Source: Saccoglossus kowalevskii (taxonomy: Eukaryota; Hemichordata; Enteropneusta; Harrimaniidae). Taken from it: a DNA stretch of 22,773 nucleotides. The DNA lies in the NCBI RefSeq assembly GCF_000003605.2, contig NW_003118930.1:158938-181710 (forward strand), in the 5' to 3' direction. Shown in pieces: positions 11,801 to 21,571 of the stretch (positions within the stretch are counted from its first letter, which is position 1; each line of letters opens with the position of its first letter). The notes beneath the pieces are model-generated. The model was not told where the DNA came from and searched no databases. It saw only the letters and a list, made by a program, of their open reading frames with translations. The translations under genes and the position numbers were made by a program.

Positions 11801-14800
11801 AATAATTGGTTAGTTCCTCCCGCCAAAACTAGTTAACAAAGTTATCTCCAAGATGAGATGTGACCGAGCTAGAGGTACATTAATCATTCCTAAGTGGCGG
11901 TCGGCCCCATTTTAGCCGGTGGTATGCCTAACTCAGGGGAAATATGCAGAATGGGTTCTAGAAAGCAGAAAACTATCGCATGTAAATACAGTACCTGGTA
12001 CAAAAAAGCCGGAACGGCGTGTTTAATGACGAGCTCAGTTTCTATCTGGTAGCGTTACGCATTCGTTTTTGAATGTCCGGGACCAGAATTGCAAATTGTT
12101 AGAGTTATTAATGGAACATTTTTGGGGGTTTTCAGGTTTAAGTTTAGCGAAAGCCATTAAAGAGGCGGCAGGCAGTAGTTCGGCCAACCCAGAGCTGCAA
12201 AGACTTTCCACTAAGCTGCCTTATTATCTCGTTGGGTGGCGTAGCGAAAATACGATCAACAATTACTTCACGTAATTCAAGAAATGGGAACACTTTATTC
12301 TCAGCAAAGGGGAGTCGGCTTTGCCAGCCAACTCAGTTCACGTGGCTCTTTTTCTCACTCATTTGTTAGAATGTAAAGTGTCTTCATGAGTCTTCTCCAG
12401 TCACGTTTATGCTATCAAGTGGGCACATGTTACAGCGGGGTACGCGGATCCCACCATTCATTCTTTGTTAGTCTTTCGGAGACCGCTAAGCATTCTCATC
12501 ACAATCGTATTAAATCTAGGAAGGATCCTATATCCGCCGAAATGTTGAAATCGCTTTGTGTTAAATACTATTCATGTACAGATTTGTTAATTTTAAAAGA
12601 TTTAGCTATGATTTTGTTAAGTTTTTCAGGTTTTCTGAAGTTTGCTGAAGTCAGTTCTCTAGCCTGTCGCGATGTTACTATTCACGACAACCACATGTCA
12701 CTCTTCATTTCGCATAGTAAAACTGATCAGTACAGACAGGGTAACACTGTCCTTATTTCTAGCCTCGATTCAGTCGCATGCCCGGTAGACAGGTTAGGTA
12801 GATATATCGAAGCTGCATCTATCACACTCACGTCTTCAGATTATCTTGTCAGTTTCTCAAAACTTAGGTCTGTAGCTGCGCGCGCCCGTGCTTTTTTTTG
12901 TTATCTAAGTGGCCACACCTGGCATGACCTTACCTTATGTAAGTGTGTTGTATATTAGTATTATCGGATGTGGTGAGTCTAGTAAAGACATATTGTTAAA
13001 CGCATTTCGTAGTATAGCGGGTAACTATTGTCTGTTTGGGATGACAAACAGACGGGTATGGTATGTGGGGTCACATGACTAGGGGTATGTAAAGGCAAGA
13101 CAGGCTGTGGAATGCCACTCTAGGCCAGTCACGCCACTGTGCAGTTTCTTCAGTTTTGTTTTTTTTAAATTGATTTATTTATTAAGTTATTCATTTTTTT
13201 CATTTGTTTATTGATTTTTGTATCACACTGGGTGACGCCCGCCACTTTCCCCTGGGCACGCTCGACAGTGCGGCGGGTACAGGTTTCCAGGGATTTTTTA
13301 TCCAATTTCCTATAGGAAAGGGTTTTTTATTCCTGGTTTTTCCTGGGCGGTCGGCGTGCCAGTAACGGGGTGCGATTTGTTCAGTTATGTTTAATGTGTT
13401 CTTTGATCTGTTCAATGTAAGTGGCATTTACCAAGCACAACATTCGATGGTGTTAAGCAGCCAATGTCGACCTTAAGTTTTTCGAATGCTAATTTAAGTT
13501 ATATTTTTTTTCCAATTAGTTTTTTGAATTGAATAGAATTGTTTGTTTTTGTATTTTCAATCACTTCACTTGAGCGCTACAAAACCATGTAACAGCAGCC
13601 GTTTTTTTAGTCGGCTTATCAGAGTATTGGTTTAAATAAACGGTTTCGCCGGACTGACTGCACATACGTGGCCACACCTGGCATGACCTGACCTTACCTT
13701 ATGTAAGTGTGTTGTATATAAGTATTATCGGATGTGGTGAGTCTATTAAAGACTTATTTGTCTGTAGTACAATACATCCAGTCATACATTTTGTTTTAGA
13801 AATTCTACTTCCGCAGCGGGCTAAACACACCTGGGAAGTTCGTACTACTGAAAGTTTGCTCGAATGGTTACATTAGTAAAATAGTCGTCATATAAATTCG
13901 CTTAATGGTGTGGTGTGTATCTCAGTCTCAGTGAAAAATACTACACATCTAATATGGATTTCTTCGTAGAACAGGGAATCCCGCCAGCGATTTAGTGACT
14001 TGATCATATCGAAAGATGCTGAAAACCCAATCTCAATGAAGCTACGGAACTGCTCGGCGAAGCTTGGTAATTGGCAAGGCGGGTATCTTGCGAACACCAT
14101 AGCAGTTGTATTTATCAAGTTACAAATAAAACTTAACATGCCAAAGGTTTCAGACAACATTTTTCCAGACAATTTAACTTATAGCAAATATTTTCTATAG
14201 AGTTGATGTTGATATTCAGTTATTGTTTTTCATCAGTGACCCGAATGAAGGTAAAATTGTTATGGGATTCCACAAGGATTTGGTCCAAGAAGGTAAAATG
14301 TTCTTAAAACACTATAGATAATAAAAAAAAAACAGTTCCAGTACATATTTCCATTTCCACGACTACCGCCCTCTAGCGACGACATAAATCTGTGACGTCA
14401 AATTGACATTAATGAACGAATACAGTGAATTTTTTTCTTTTTTTTTTGGTTTAACTATCTTTTATTCCATACAATAGAAATACAGTGAAATTTAATGTAT
14501 TTGATTCTGTAGTATTTTGACCTATAGTCAAATATTTTGTATAATGGACGGGTGACGATTGCAACAATGTCGACGATGTAAACGGCCTTTCTTTCATCAC
14601 GTAAGCATTGTCCCTAGCGGGCGTCATTTATAAAAACGGTAATTATTCTCGTCTCTTAAAATCAGATTTATAATTAGTAAAATAAGTACTTCCATAGATT
14701 AGTTTGCCACTTTTTTCATCATTGTATTGCACAACATGTTGGTCTCATTTTAATATTAACAGTATGTAAAGCGGCGAATAAGAAATGTGTTGGATTTTAC

Positions 14801-16865
14801 GATGCAGCTGAAAACTGCTTCTCACATGGTACAGAGGCCGGACCGCATCCAGGACCAGGTGAGTTCATTATTTATTCAACTAAAAACTCCATAAACTCCC
14901 ACTGAGCAGTAGAAGAATACATTTTTTGAAATTCTGAGCTGAAAATGTCATGAGTTGTGTACGAAGTACTCAGGAATATATACAATCACTCTCATGGACA
15001 TCCTTGCTCCGATTTGCATCTATGGTCAATTGAAAGAGGTGTTGTTATATTGAACTTATTGGCCCTTTTTTAAGTAGAAATAAACATCATATTCAATCTA
15101 TGTTCCTACAGAGTGGAATCATCTTTTACTTTAACTACCCCTTCTTCTCGTAAACTAGGGTTGCTTAATGGCTGGTTCGACGGCTGCTTGGCATGGGCAG
15201 ACTCACCTTTCCGTCTCTTAACAGTAGACTTCACCGAACCATATTTGGATGTCAGAGCGTCTGAAGCACGGTTTTATGTTGCTGAAGGTAACCCAAATGG
15301 CTTTGATCCAGTGAATATTCAAGATGCTACCCTGGGTAAGTAAAAAACCACATGCGTACAGACAGTAATAAAGTAATAATTCTAAGTAATATGGTATTTT
15401 ACATCATTATTATAATCATTGTTTATTTACAATCATTATAATTATTATTAGGCATCCTCACTGCATGGGCTCATAATTTCGTCTGCCTGCGAAGTAGCAA
15501 TCCAGACCAATTCCACGATATGACGAGAGATAAAATCAAGATGGCGAGCACAAAAATGGAACTGCGTCGCATGATAGTTGCTGGTGAGGTGAGAGATGTT
15601 GCATTTTATATATTAGAGATATCACGCTTGTGTTCGTTCTATGTAGATTTCTTAAATTTTCATCTTAGTGAACCCATCCATTGGACACGGTTATCAAATA
15701 TTTGAATATACTAGTAAGTTAACAACTTGTTGAATTCTTAGAACGATTTTGTTATTTGTTTTCAGGTCGATGCTGGTTTCGCCAATGAGTTTATAATGGA
15801 CAGAATCAACGAGGCCGGTGGGCTTGAGAAGGTAGGAGATCCATTGGCGTGTGCAACACACCCACTTACTGGAGAAACCCATATGCATGTTATGACTCGT
15901 AAAGGAAGTGACGTACCGGAATGGTGGAACAAAGCATTCCATACTATCAAAGAAAGTGGCAAATATTACAAATTGTGCCGTGATCTTCAACAAACAACTG
16001 GTAAGACTTCTCTCATTAATGTTACAACATACCACGTTATTGATATGCATGCGCAGCTGTGCAGGACTTTGATTTGTCACAACAAACATCATGCAACAAT
16101 ATTGTAGTATACTTTATTTCATAATTTTTTTTCATTGGATTATGATTTATCATAAACTGAAAATGTTTCTTTTTAAGCACATACAACAATGTTAGTTTTA
16201 TGAACAATGAGAAACATTACTACACATATGCAGTGATTGTTGTAGATACCACAAACAAATCAATGCACATAAGTGTTAGACAAATATTTCGTCGAACGAA
16301 TATTTAGTTATGTGCCACAAGGACAATGCATTAAGTTCATGATAAATCAGAATCAGATGTATTCATTTACATGTAGAATCAAAACATACATATTTTACGT
16401 ACAATACATAAATGATAGGTCGGTACAAAGAAACTATTAACCTGTTGTCAGTATGTTACCATGGTTTTCACATTTCATAAAATGAATGTCGTATAATGAC
16501 GTCTGTACTAATTTCAAAACCAGCGTACATGGAAACTGCTAATTGACTTTGAAGGCAAATGGCCGCCAAGACCTCGTTGTGAACGAAAGAGTCACATGAT
16601 TTTTTGTCCTTCAAACATTGTTCTGTTCTTTCTTGTCACTGCGTTCTCTGTTCCAAATAACATGGTTATATGGGTCAGTTGAACAGTGGACACGATGACG
16701 AAAGAAAATGAAACAATATTTTAGGGGCAAAAGTAAATTTCGTACTGTCTCACTTTTAGCAACACCTCGGCGGCCATTCTTATTTTAGTACCACCATTCA
16801 TCAATTGATGAACTTGAAGCTTCTGTTTTTTATTTCCAGATCGGACATTAAGCTGCATCGATTAG
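8772..16865 (+). CDS. Secreted Cys-module + SBP_bac_3-like protein, copy 2 (complete, nine coding exons)
   Basis: Inferred coding exons: 8772-8817, 10159-10208, 10369-10949, 14237-14292, 14763-14858, 15159-15335, 15452-15588, 15766-16000, 16840-16865 (stop 16863-16865). They total 1404 nt, 467 residues, with every phase consistent. Order: signal peptide 1 to about 18; His/Gly-rich linker about 35-46; Gly-rich segment about 49-90; three C-x5/6-C-G modules (Cys 94/101, 135/142, 181/187); SBP domain about 213-467. In the SBP domain, TFVIHG resembles the first strand, GKIVMGFHKDL the 'GkivGFdvDL' motif, SPFR (Arg295) the carboxylate-binding Arg, and VDAG (Asp383) the amino-group-binding Asp of bacterial amino-acid receptors. 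No transmembrane channel separates the lobes. The start has A at -3 and an in-frame stop at 8745-8747. Intron 3 (3.3 kb) holds a DIRS relic. The exon 3 to exon 4 join is the least certain step; two separate genes remain possible. Confidence 0.75.
8818..10158 (+). other. Intron 1 of copy 2
   Basis: Begins GTGAGT and ends TTCTAG. It is AT-rich with short chance frames only. I see no repeat or nested gene in it. Confidence 0.6.
10159..10208 (+). CDS. Exon 2 of copy 2 (50 nt)
   Basis: Lies between acceptor TTCTAG and consensus donor GTAAGT (10209). Entering in phase 1 and leaving in phase 0, it encodes GVRCMPNPLAMALFGQG, joining exon 1 and exon 3 in frame. It supplies Cys19 and the stretch after the predicted signal cleavage. 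The assignment rests on splice signals and phase only, with no homology. Confidence 0.6.
10369..10949 (+). CDS. Exon 3: His/Gly linker and triple two-cysteine module
   Basis: Acceptor TTTTAACAG precedes 10369 and donor GTACGT lies at 10950 (phase 2). Residues 33-226 begin with a linker containing HDGHGHGDG and a Gly/Ala-rich segment. Three related modules follow: C-EDGTYE-CG, C-HPGSEN-CG and C-APGSD-CG, each followed about 5-9 residues on by a beta-like stretch (EQVFV, NYHVYL, QIIVH). The exon ends with TYTFVIHGASVET, which I read as the first beta strand of the SBP domain. I do not recognise the cysteine modules. The open frame continues past the donor to a stop at 11014-11016, so a shorter read-through form is conceivable. 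Confidence 0.7.
11002..11007 (+). promoter_or_regulatory. Possible intronic poly(A) signal
   Basis: AATAAA sits just inside intron 3 of copy 2, nine bases before the stop codon (11014-11016) of the frame that reads through the exon 3 donor. Use of it would give a 247-residue protein with the cysteine modules and a hydrophobic tail (LYVPFILLFTL) but no SBP domain. Confidence 0.25.
12080..12910 (+). pseudogene. Tyrosine recombinase relic of the DIRS-like element
   Basis: After a linker with ELQRLSTKLPYYL, the frame gives SENTINNYF then FKKWEHFI, typical of the core-binding domain of DIRS recombinases. YAIKWAH and ADPTIHSL lie in a shifted frame near 12410-12465. The catalytic domain begins LLSFSGFLKFAEVSSLACRDV (about 12614-12676). 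Here the usual catalytic Arg of GFLRxxE is Lys. The frame runs into the terminal repeat at 12909 before the expected H-x-x-R and Tyr motifs, so the C-terminal half is gone and the enzyme cannot work. Confidence 0.7.
12909..12989 (+). repeat. Split direct repeat, left copy (candidate B1)
   Basis: GTGGCCACACCTGGCATGAC through GTAAAGACATATTGT is repeated at 13669. The left copy lacks a 5-bp insertion (CTGAC-like) present in the right copy. Confidence 0.8.
12990..13668 (+). other. Non-coding 3' region of the DIRS-like element
   Basis: Lies between the two direct repeats. In A1-ORFs-B1-A2-B2 elements this would be A2. The A1 partner is missing because the 5' end is lost, so the assignment cannot be checked here. 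It includes T-rich tracts around 13155-13200 and no open frame of note. Confidence 0.45.
13669..13755 (+). repeat. Split direct repeat, right copy (candidate B2)
   Basis: Matches 12909-12989 with a 5-bp indel and a few substitutions. It is preceded by AATAAA at 13635-13640, a possible element poly(A) signal. It likely marks the 3' end of the DIRS-like element. Confidence 0.8.
13761..14236 (+). other. Rest of intron 3 of copy 2
   Basis: Non-coding sequence between the element's 3' repeat and the acceptor CATCAG. The short frames here overlap on both strands and resemble nothing known. Confidence 0.5.
14237..14292 (+). CDS. Exon 4: N-terminal SBP motif of copy 2
   Basis: Acceptor CATCAG and donor GGTAAAAT bound a 56-nt exon encoding DPNEGKIVMGFHKDLVQE. 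This matches the 'd-GkivGFdvDLa' motif that follows the first strand in family 3 solute-binding proteins. It needs phase 2 entry, which donor GTACGT at 10950 supplies, and leaves in phase 1, which exon 5 accepts. The equivalent exon of copy 1 would lie before the window. Confidence 0.75.
14393..14400. promoter_or_regulatory. Full CRE-like palindrome in intron 4
   Basis: TGACGTCA is a perfect CREB/ATF site. About 15 bp upstream, CGCCCTCTAGCG (14367-14378) partly resembles a reversed CTCF core. Both could be chance. Confidence 0.2.
14763..16865 (+). CDS. Exons 5-9: main body of the SBP domain, copy 2
   Basis: Five exons that pair one for one with copy 1, with identical lengths (96, 177, 137, 235, 26 nt) and phases. 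Substitutions by exon, counted by hand: none in exon 5, about 10 of 58 residues in exon 6, 9 of 46 in exon 7, 9 of 78 in exon 8, and 5 of 8 in the terminal exon. Cys 246, 253, 263, 286, 347, 410, 452 and 465 are all kept in copy 1. The short tail after the final helix ends in a conserved Cys-x-Asp-stop. Confidence 0.85.
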
Positions 16866-17000
16866 ACGCCGATATTGTAATAAACATTATTACAAATGCG
16901 CATCTTTAACACAGCAGTCCAGGTTCATTAAATTCTTAAATCATAATTAAGCTTGTGTGCAATTCCAATATTAAATAAAAGATTGTAATCATATAATTGC
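16866..17000 (+). terminator. 3' UTR and poly(A) signal of copy 2
   Basis: AATAAA at 16974-16979 about 110 nt after the stop, in the same context (AATAAAAGATTGT) as copy 1. Confidence 0.6.
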
Positions 17001-17262
17001 CTCAAATTGATCTTTGTGTACGTACGTATGTGTGTCTGTGTGTTCGGTGTCCCACGCCCCACTCACTCACGTTCACTGTCCCCCTGATCCTGATTTATGC
17101 AATCTCAATATTTGGGACTGTGGACGAAATACCGGAATACTTTTGTTACGCAGTCGCTCTCGGCGAAATTACGGCGGTAAATTGTGCCTGTTCAGTTTTA
17201 ATTATTTGTAGAGATAATGTTACTAAATTATATATAATCTACACTATAATAGTCAACGATGT

Positions 17263-18480
17263 TTAGCTATTGACAAGAATCGCTCCAATGAATATTAGGT
17301 CAAGTACCTTATAATCAGTATTTGCGCAAACTGCGGACGATATATACAAAACGTTCGACCTTTTCGGCTTCCCATTCATATTGTTTGTTCAGATTTCCTT
17401 TGTCAACACTTTTGGATCGACTCCCAATGTTTAGGAATTCGCCTGGAATCACAGTGACCCACGTTAAATGAGGGAAACGAAGATACCGGAAAATTCTTAA
17501 TTATGTCTCGCAATTCATTCAGCAGTTCCAAGATCCCGCAATAAAGCTTTAAGAAAAATCTTAGGGTGCAACTTTAAGGTAGACACGTTTTGTTCACTCA
17601 CCCACTTAAGTACACGGAGAGAAACTTTCTTTTAAAGAGTAGTCACTCAGACGAACTTAGTAAGCATGCCTGGAAAGCATTGATATCATCCACGCATTTA
17701 AATAACACAATGTTTTAAAATTCCCCAAGATATGTTTCAATGCCAAAATTTGGCATGGTGATTGAAAAGTAATGGAATTTGTAATATCTGCTTTAATGTA
17801 CAAGTTATCGTAAATGACAATTACATAATAAAAATACTCAATTATAAGTGTACTGAACAAAGTGACAACTGGAAAACAAGAAATCTAATACATGGCCGGG
17901 GGGGATGCATTTCAGATCAGTAATTATCAACATCATACACTATGAATTTTCATTTCATCGTTCATTTCATCTTAGTTCCAGACACATTAAATTAATAGAT
18001 GTAATCATATTAAGTACTCTACAAACATAGTCTTTGACATTTAAAACTAGATAATGACTCCGTTTTCGACATTGTAAAATTGTTTCGTTTCTATGCAGAA
18101 AAATAAATCATTTCAAAAAAATCATATTTATTAAAGTTATTGGTACCAGTTTCTGAACACACTACACAGTTGCACAATTTCATTCAGCTTCTTTCAGTTA
18201 CAATTTCAAGACAAATACAAAGAAGATAATAATTTTGTTTCTGTAATATTCTTGTTTAATCTAATTTCATAAAGATTCCGTTATGAATATTTCCTAATTT
18301 ATCTCTGAATGTTATTGCTATTGTTAAGACCTCCAGAATTTCTCAATGTCGAAAATGAATAGTCATTATCGCAGTGATATGTATGGTTTAATGACGTTGC
18401 CCATGATAGGATTGAGTGTAAACAAACAAAAAATTCCTGTGTTATGTTGGATGAGAAAAAATTTGAATTAAATCGTAAAG
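17263..18480. other. Intergenic, no gene seen
   Basis: Downstream of the duplicated block, AT-rich, with short chance frames only and no motif or RNA gene recognised. Confidence 0.5.
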
Positions 18481-19310
18481 CAAAGACACTATCTATGAAT
18501 CTAATCCTTGGTCAATGCTGGTACTGTTTAGTATAAAACAGGAACAAAGACACTATCTATGAATCTAATCCTTGGTCAATGCTGGTACTGTTTAGTATAA
18601 AACATGAACAAAGACACTATCTATGAATCTAATCCTTGGTCAATGCTGGTACTGTTTAGTATAAAACATGAACAAAGACACTATCTATGAATCTAATCCT
18701 TGGTCAATGCTGGTACTGTTTAGTATAAAACATGAACAAAGACACTATCTATGAATCTAATCCTTGGTCAATGCTGGTATTGTTTAGTATAAAGCATGAA
18801 CAAAGACACTATCTATGAATCTAATCCTTGGTCAATGCTGGTACTGTTTAGTATAAAACATGAACACAGACACTATCTATGAACCTAATCCTTGGCCAAT
18901 GCTGGTACTGTTTAGTATAAAACAGGAACAAAGACACTATCTATTAATCTAATCCTTGGTCAATGCTGGTACTGTTTAGTATAAAACAGGAACAAAGACA
19001 CTATCTATGAATCTAATCCTTGGTCAATGCTGGTACTGTTTAGTATAAAACATGAACAAAGACACTATCTATGAATCTAATCCTTGGTCAATGCTGGTAC
19101 TGTTTAGTATAAAACATGAACACAGACACTATCTATGAATCTAATCCTTGGTCAATGCTGGTACTGTTTAGTATAAAACATGAACAAAGACACTATCTAT
19201 GAATCTAATCCTTGGTCAATGCTGGCTCAGTTTAGTATAAAGCATGAACAAAGACATTATCTATGGATCTAATCCTTGGCCAATGCTGGCATTGTTTAGT
19301 ATAAAAATGG
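18481..19310. repeat. 64-bp minisatellite, 13 copies
   Basis: Unit begins CAAAGACACTATCTATGAAT and repeats exactly every 64 bp (18481, 18545 ... 19249). Most units differ by 0-3 bases; the last is the most diverged. Common variable sites are CATGAA/CAGGAA, TACTG/TATTG and GGTCAAT/GGCCAAT. High homogeneity implies recent expansion or gene conversion. It has no open frame and no spacer structure, so it is not a CRISPR. Confidence 0.98.
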
Positions 19311-19898
19311 ATCCATGTTATACATCAGCAAAACAGTGACTTTAGTAATTCTAGCACCTGAATAGTGTGCACTCAGTAACCCAATTGAACAATTCGCTGT
19401 AAAATGTCATTTCTCCAAAACTCATTAGAGTCTGGTATGAACTGGTACTTTGTAACATTGCGAACACCGCCTGGTAACCTAACCTAAATAACGTTTTTCA
19501 CTGATTTTCTAGGCGAGTCTGTATTGTGTAGATATGCATTTTGATCATCCAGCAATGCAATTCCCCAAGTGTACGTATCAGTGCACCTGAGCTGGAGTAT
19601 TTGATCGGTAATAATCTACAATAGGTACAACTGATTCAGTTGGTCTTGGTCAATTACAACTCCCTCAAGTTTTAATATTTTGCTTTCAAAAGAATCCTTG
19701 GCCAATCAATCAGTTTTACATGACAATTCAGCGAATCAAAGGTTACATTTCCAAATTCAGGCTCATGAGTGTCAGTTGATATCTTCCTATCAATCGGGTG
19801 TCAGGAAAGTATGGCTTATTTTTATATCCCAGCACACTCATCCCAAACATATCTAGTTCTGTTCCATTACAAATAATCCAATTTCATTTGGGGTCTTG
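19311..19898. other. Intergenic, no gene seen
   Basis: A single ATCCTTGGCCAAT near 19690 echoes part of the 64-bp unit and may be a stray fragment. Nothing else is recognised. Confidence 0.45.
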
Positions 19899-20311
19899 TT
19901 ACTGTGTACGAGTGAATGAAAGGAACATCATCAGCAAAACTTGCTAACCAATCGCCTGTGCCAATTCAAATTAGCGTCTGAAGATCATTATCAGACCATC
20001 CCACTTTCAAAAGGAGACCAAGGTACTTTTAGAGAGGGGCATGATCGGTATACTGCTTTTCCATAATAATTTTTATCGTTGTTTTAATTGCATTTTATAA
20101 TTTATTACATTTAACATAGTGCAAAACAAGAAAAAATACAAAAATTGAGCATAAACTCACGACTTGAGAGTGCGCCCCTCTCAGTAAATACCATTGCCTC
20201 CTTTTGAGAATGAGGTGGTCCAAAGTGTTTTAAACAATAGTGATCTCCAGACATCAACACAGGCGATTCGTTGGTAATTAGATGTTCCTTTCATTCACGC
20301 GTCCACAGTAA
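19899..20311. repeat. Imperfect long inverted repeat (about 150-bp arms)
   Basis: Left arm 19899-20046 and right arm 20161-20311 are reverse complements with indels. Shared blocks include TTACTGTG, GTGAATGAAAGGAACATC, AATCGCCTGTG, CTCAAAAGGAG (TTCAAAAGGAG in the left arm) and GAGAGGGGC. The AT-rich loop is about 115 bp and may itself pair weakly. The structure suits a foldback or MITE-like element; no target-site duplication is clear. Confidence 0.75.
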
Positions 20312-21571
20312 TGATTATATACAGATTGTGACACTATGGTCATCTTTTGTGGGCAAGAAAAGAACCGATTTGAGTGATTGAAATCTAAATCGATTTCAGT
20401 GGTATTATCACTTTAACCACTCAAGTTAGTTCAACAAACTGACAATCCACATTCATCACTACATACAAGCTAGAAAAAAAGTTGTTGTTTTTTTCAAATA
20501 TTTATTACTCAATTTGTATTCATAATTTACAACTTGTCAGTGTGACCTAAAAACAATGTAGAGACCAAGCAAACAAACAAACCTAAATCTTCTCCTGTAT
20601 CCTAAAGTTTGAGTTTAACTCTACAAGTCTCAAACAAAACAACGCATTTAACCACATTGAAACCGTGATTCGTTTGATGAGATTTTAAGTGTATCAACTT
20701 ACTGTGATGTTAATGCCGTTGTTTTTTTTTAAACTTGCCTTTACATTAAAGTGTCTATCCTTCCAATAAATGAAATACATCTTTGAAATAATACTTTATC
20801 CATGAGAACAAAGCATGGAAAACCAATTATTCTAATATTTTAACTTCCAGCTACCTCGCTTCTGAGTACTTATCTCTAGCATAGTTTGATCAGATTCTGG
20901 TCGGCGTGCCTGTTAGTTTTAAAGGAAGAGCTGAAAAGTGTTTTTGTGTCATTTGAAACAAAGAAAATATGGTTAGGAATATGTCTCCTGTTAGTGCCGC
21001 AATATTTTGTTCACACATAAACTTTGCAGATGGACTTGACAGACATTTGTAATGTTTCATTTAAAAAAATCACTGCATCAGTTTTTCAGAGAAACTGATA
21101 TTTTTATTCTTGTATTTAGTCTAAAATTAACTAATATTCGGTGATGGGTAAGTGTGGATGAGAAATTACAAAAGGTGATTCACTTAAGCAGACCATTAAT
21201 CCCCAAATACATAATTTATACCCAGTTTGCAATATTGTCCACCACTAGAGGTCGCCCCTACACGTGTTAAGTTTACAATAATGACTTCTTGTTGATTTTG
21301 ATATGTGTACGGTGGCGAGGACGACTTCTTAGAGCTTTACGTAGTGCCACTTGTCAACTGGAAAAAAACAAATAAGGGTAAAACGAATATTTTTATAGAT
21401 ACAAGAGAAAGATTGATACAGGAAGTAATGATTGAAGATGCAGGAAGTGGAGAATCGGAAACAGGTAATAGAAAACCAATATATAGGAAGTTGTAAGCGA
21501 CAATACAGGAAAGTAAAGATTAAGGATAAGGTAATAGTGGTGCACACCACATGCTAGTACAACATCAACTA
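20312..21571. other. Intergenic, no gene seen
   Basis: AT-rich. Contains a small perfect hairpin, ATCAGTTT-loop-AAACTGAT, at 21077-21099 and a CTCF-like CCACTAGAGGTCGCC at 21242-21256. The short frame 21305-21496 has no recognisable content. Confidence 0.45.

Larger units (their letters stand above)
11080..13760 (+). mobile_element. 5'-truncated DIRS/Ngaro-like tyrosine-recombinase retrotransposon
   Basis: Degenerate but ordered pieces of a DIRS-order element occur in the host gene's orientation inside intron 3. From about 11132 there is an RNase H domain with VYTDASSIGYGG, then WCTDNQNVVRIL, WVPHRQNVIADRLS and DDWSIAF. WGPHSVDRFASDSNN and a FNSRWNCP...DAFSQSWDG block follow (11670-11800), typical of DIRS and Ngaro polymerases. 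A tyrosine recombinase relic follows at 12080-12910. Split direct repeats close the element at 12909-12989 and 13669-13755. The gag and reverse transcriptase palm are absent. Stops at 11426, 11518 and 11797, and frame changes, show it is dead. Confidence 0.8.
14576..17262 (+). repeat. Tandem segmental duplication, right copy
   Basis: Counterpart of 1-2468, offset about 14.6 kb in the same orientation. Exons are nearly co-linear; the last intron is about 380 bp longer here (16001-16839 against 1423-1883), mostly from extra sequence around 16030-16490. Confidence 0.8.

Noticed and set aside
8772-16865. Recent bacterial gene transfer or bacterial contamination
   Set aside because: The gene has many phase-consistent GT-AG introns, a eukaryotic signal peptide and AT-rich codon use like its surroundings; any transfer would be ancient.
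18481-19310. CRISPR-like array
   Set aside because: The whole 64-bp unit is conserved, with no variable spacers, in eukaryotic DNA; it is a minisatellite.
19485-19500. Telomere-like CCTAA repeats
   Set aside because: Only about two and a half units, expected by chance in AT-rich DNA.
21077-21099. Histone-type 3' stem-loop
   Set aside because: The stem sequence does not match the histone consensus and no histone gene is near; a chance hairpin is enough.
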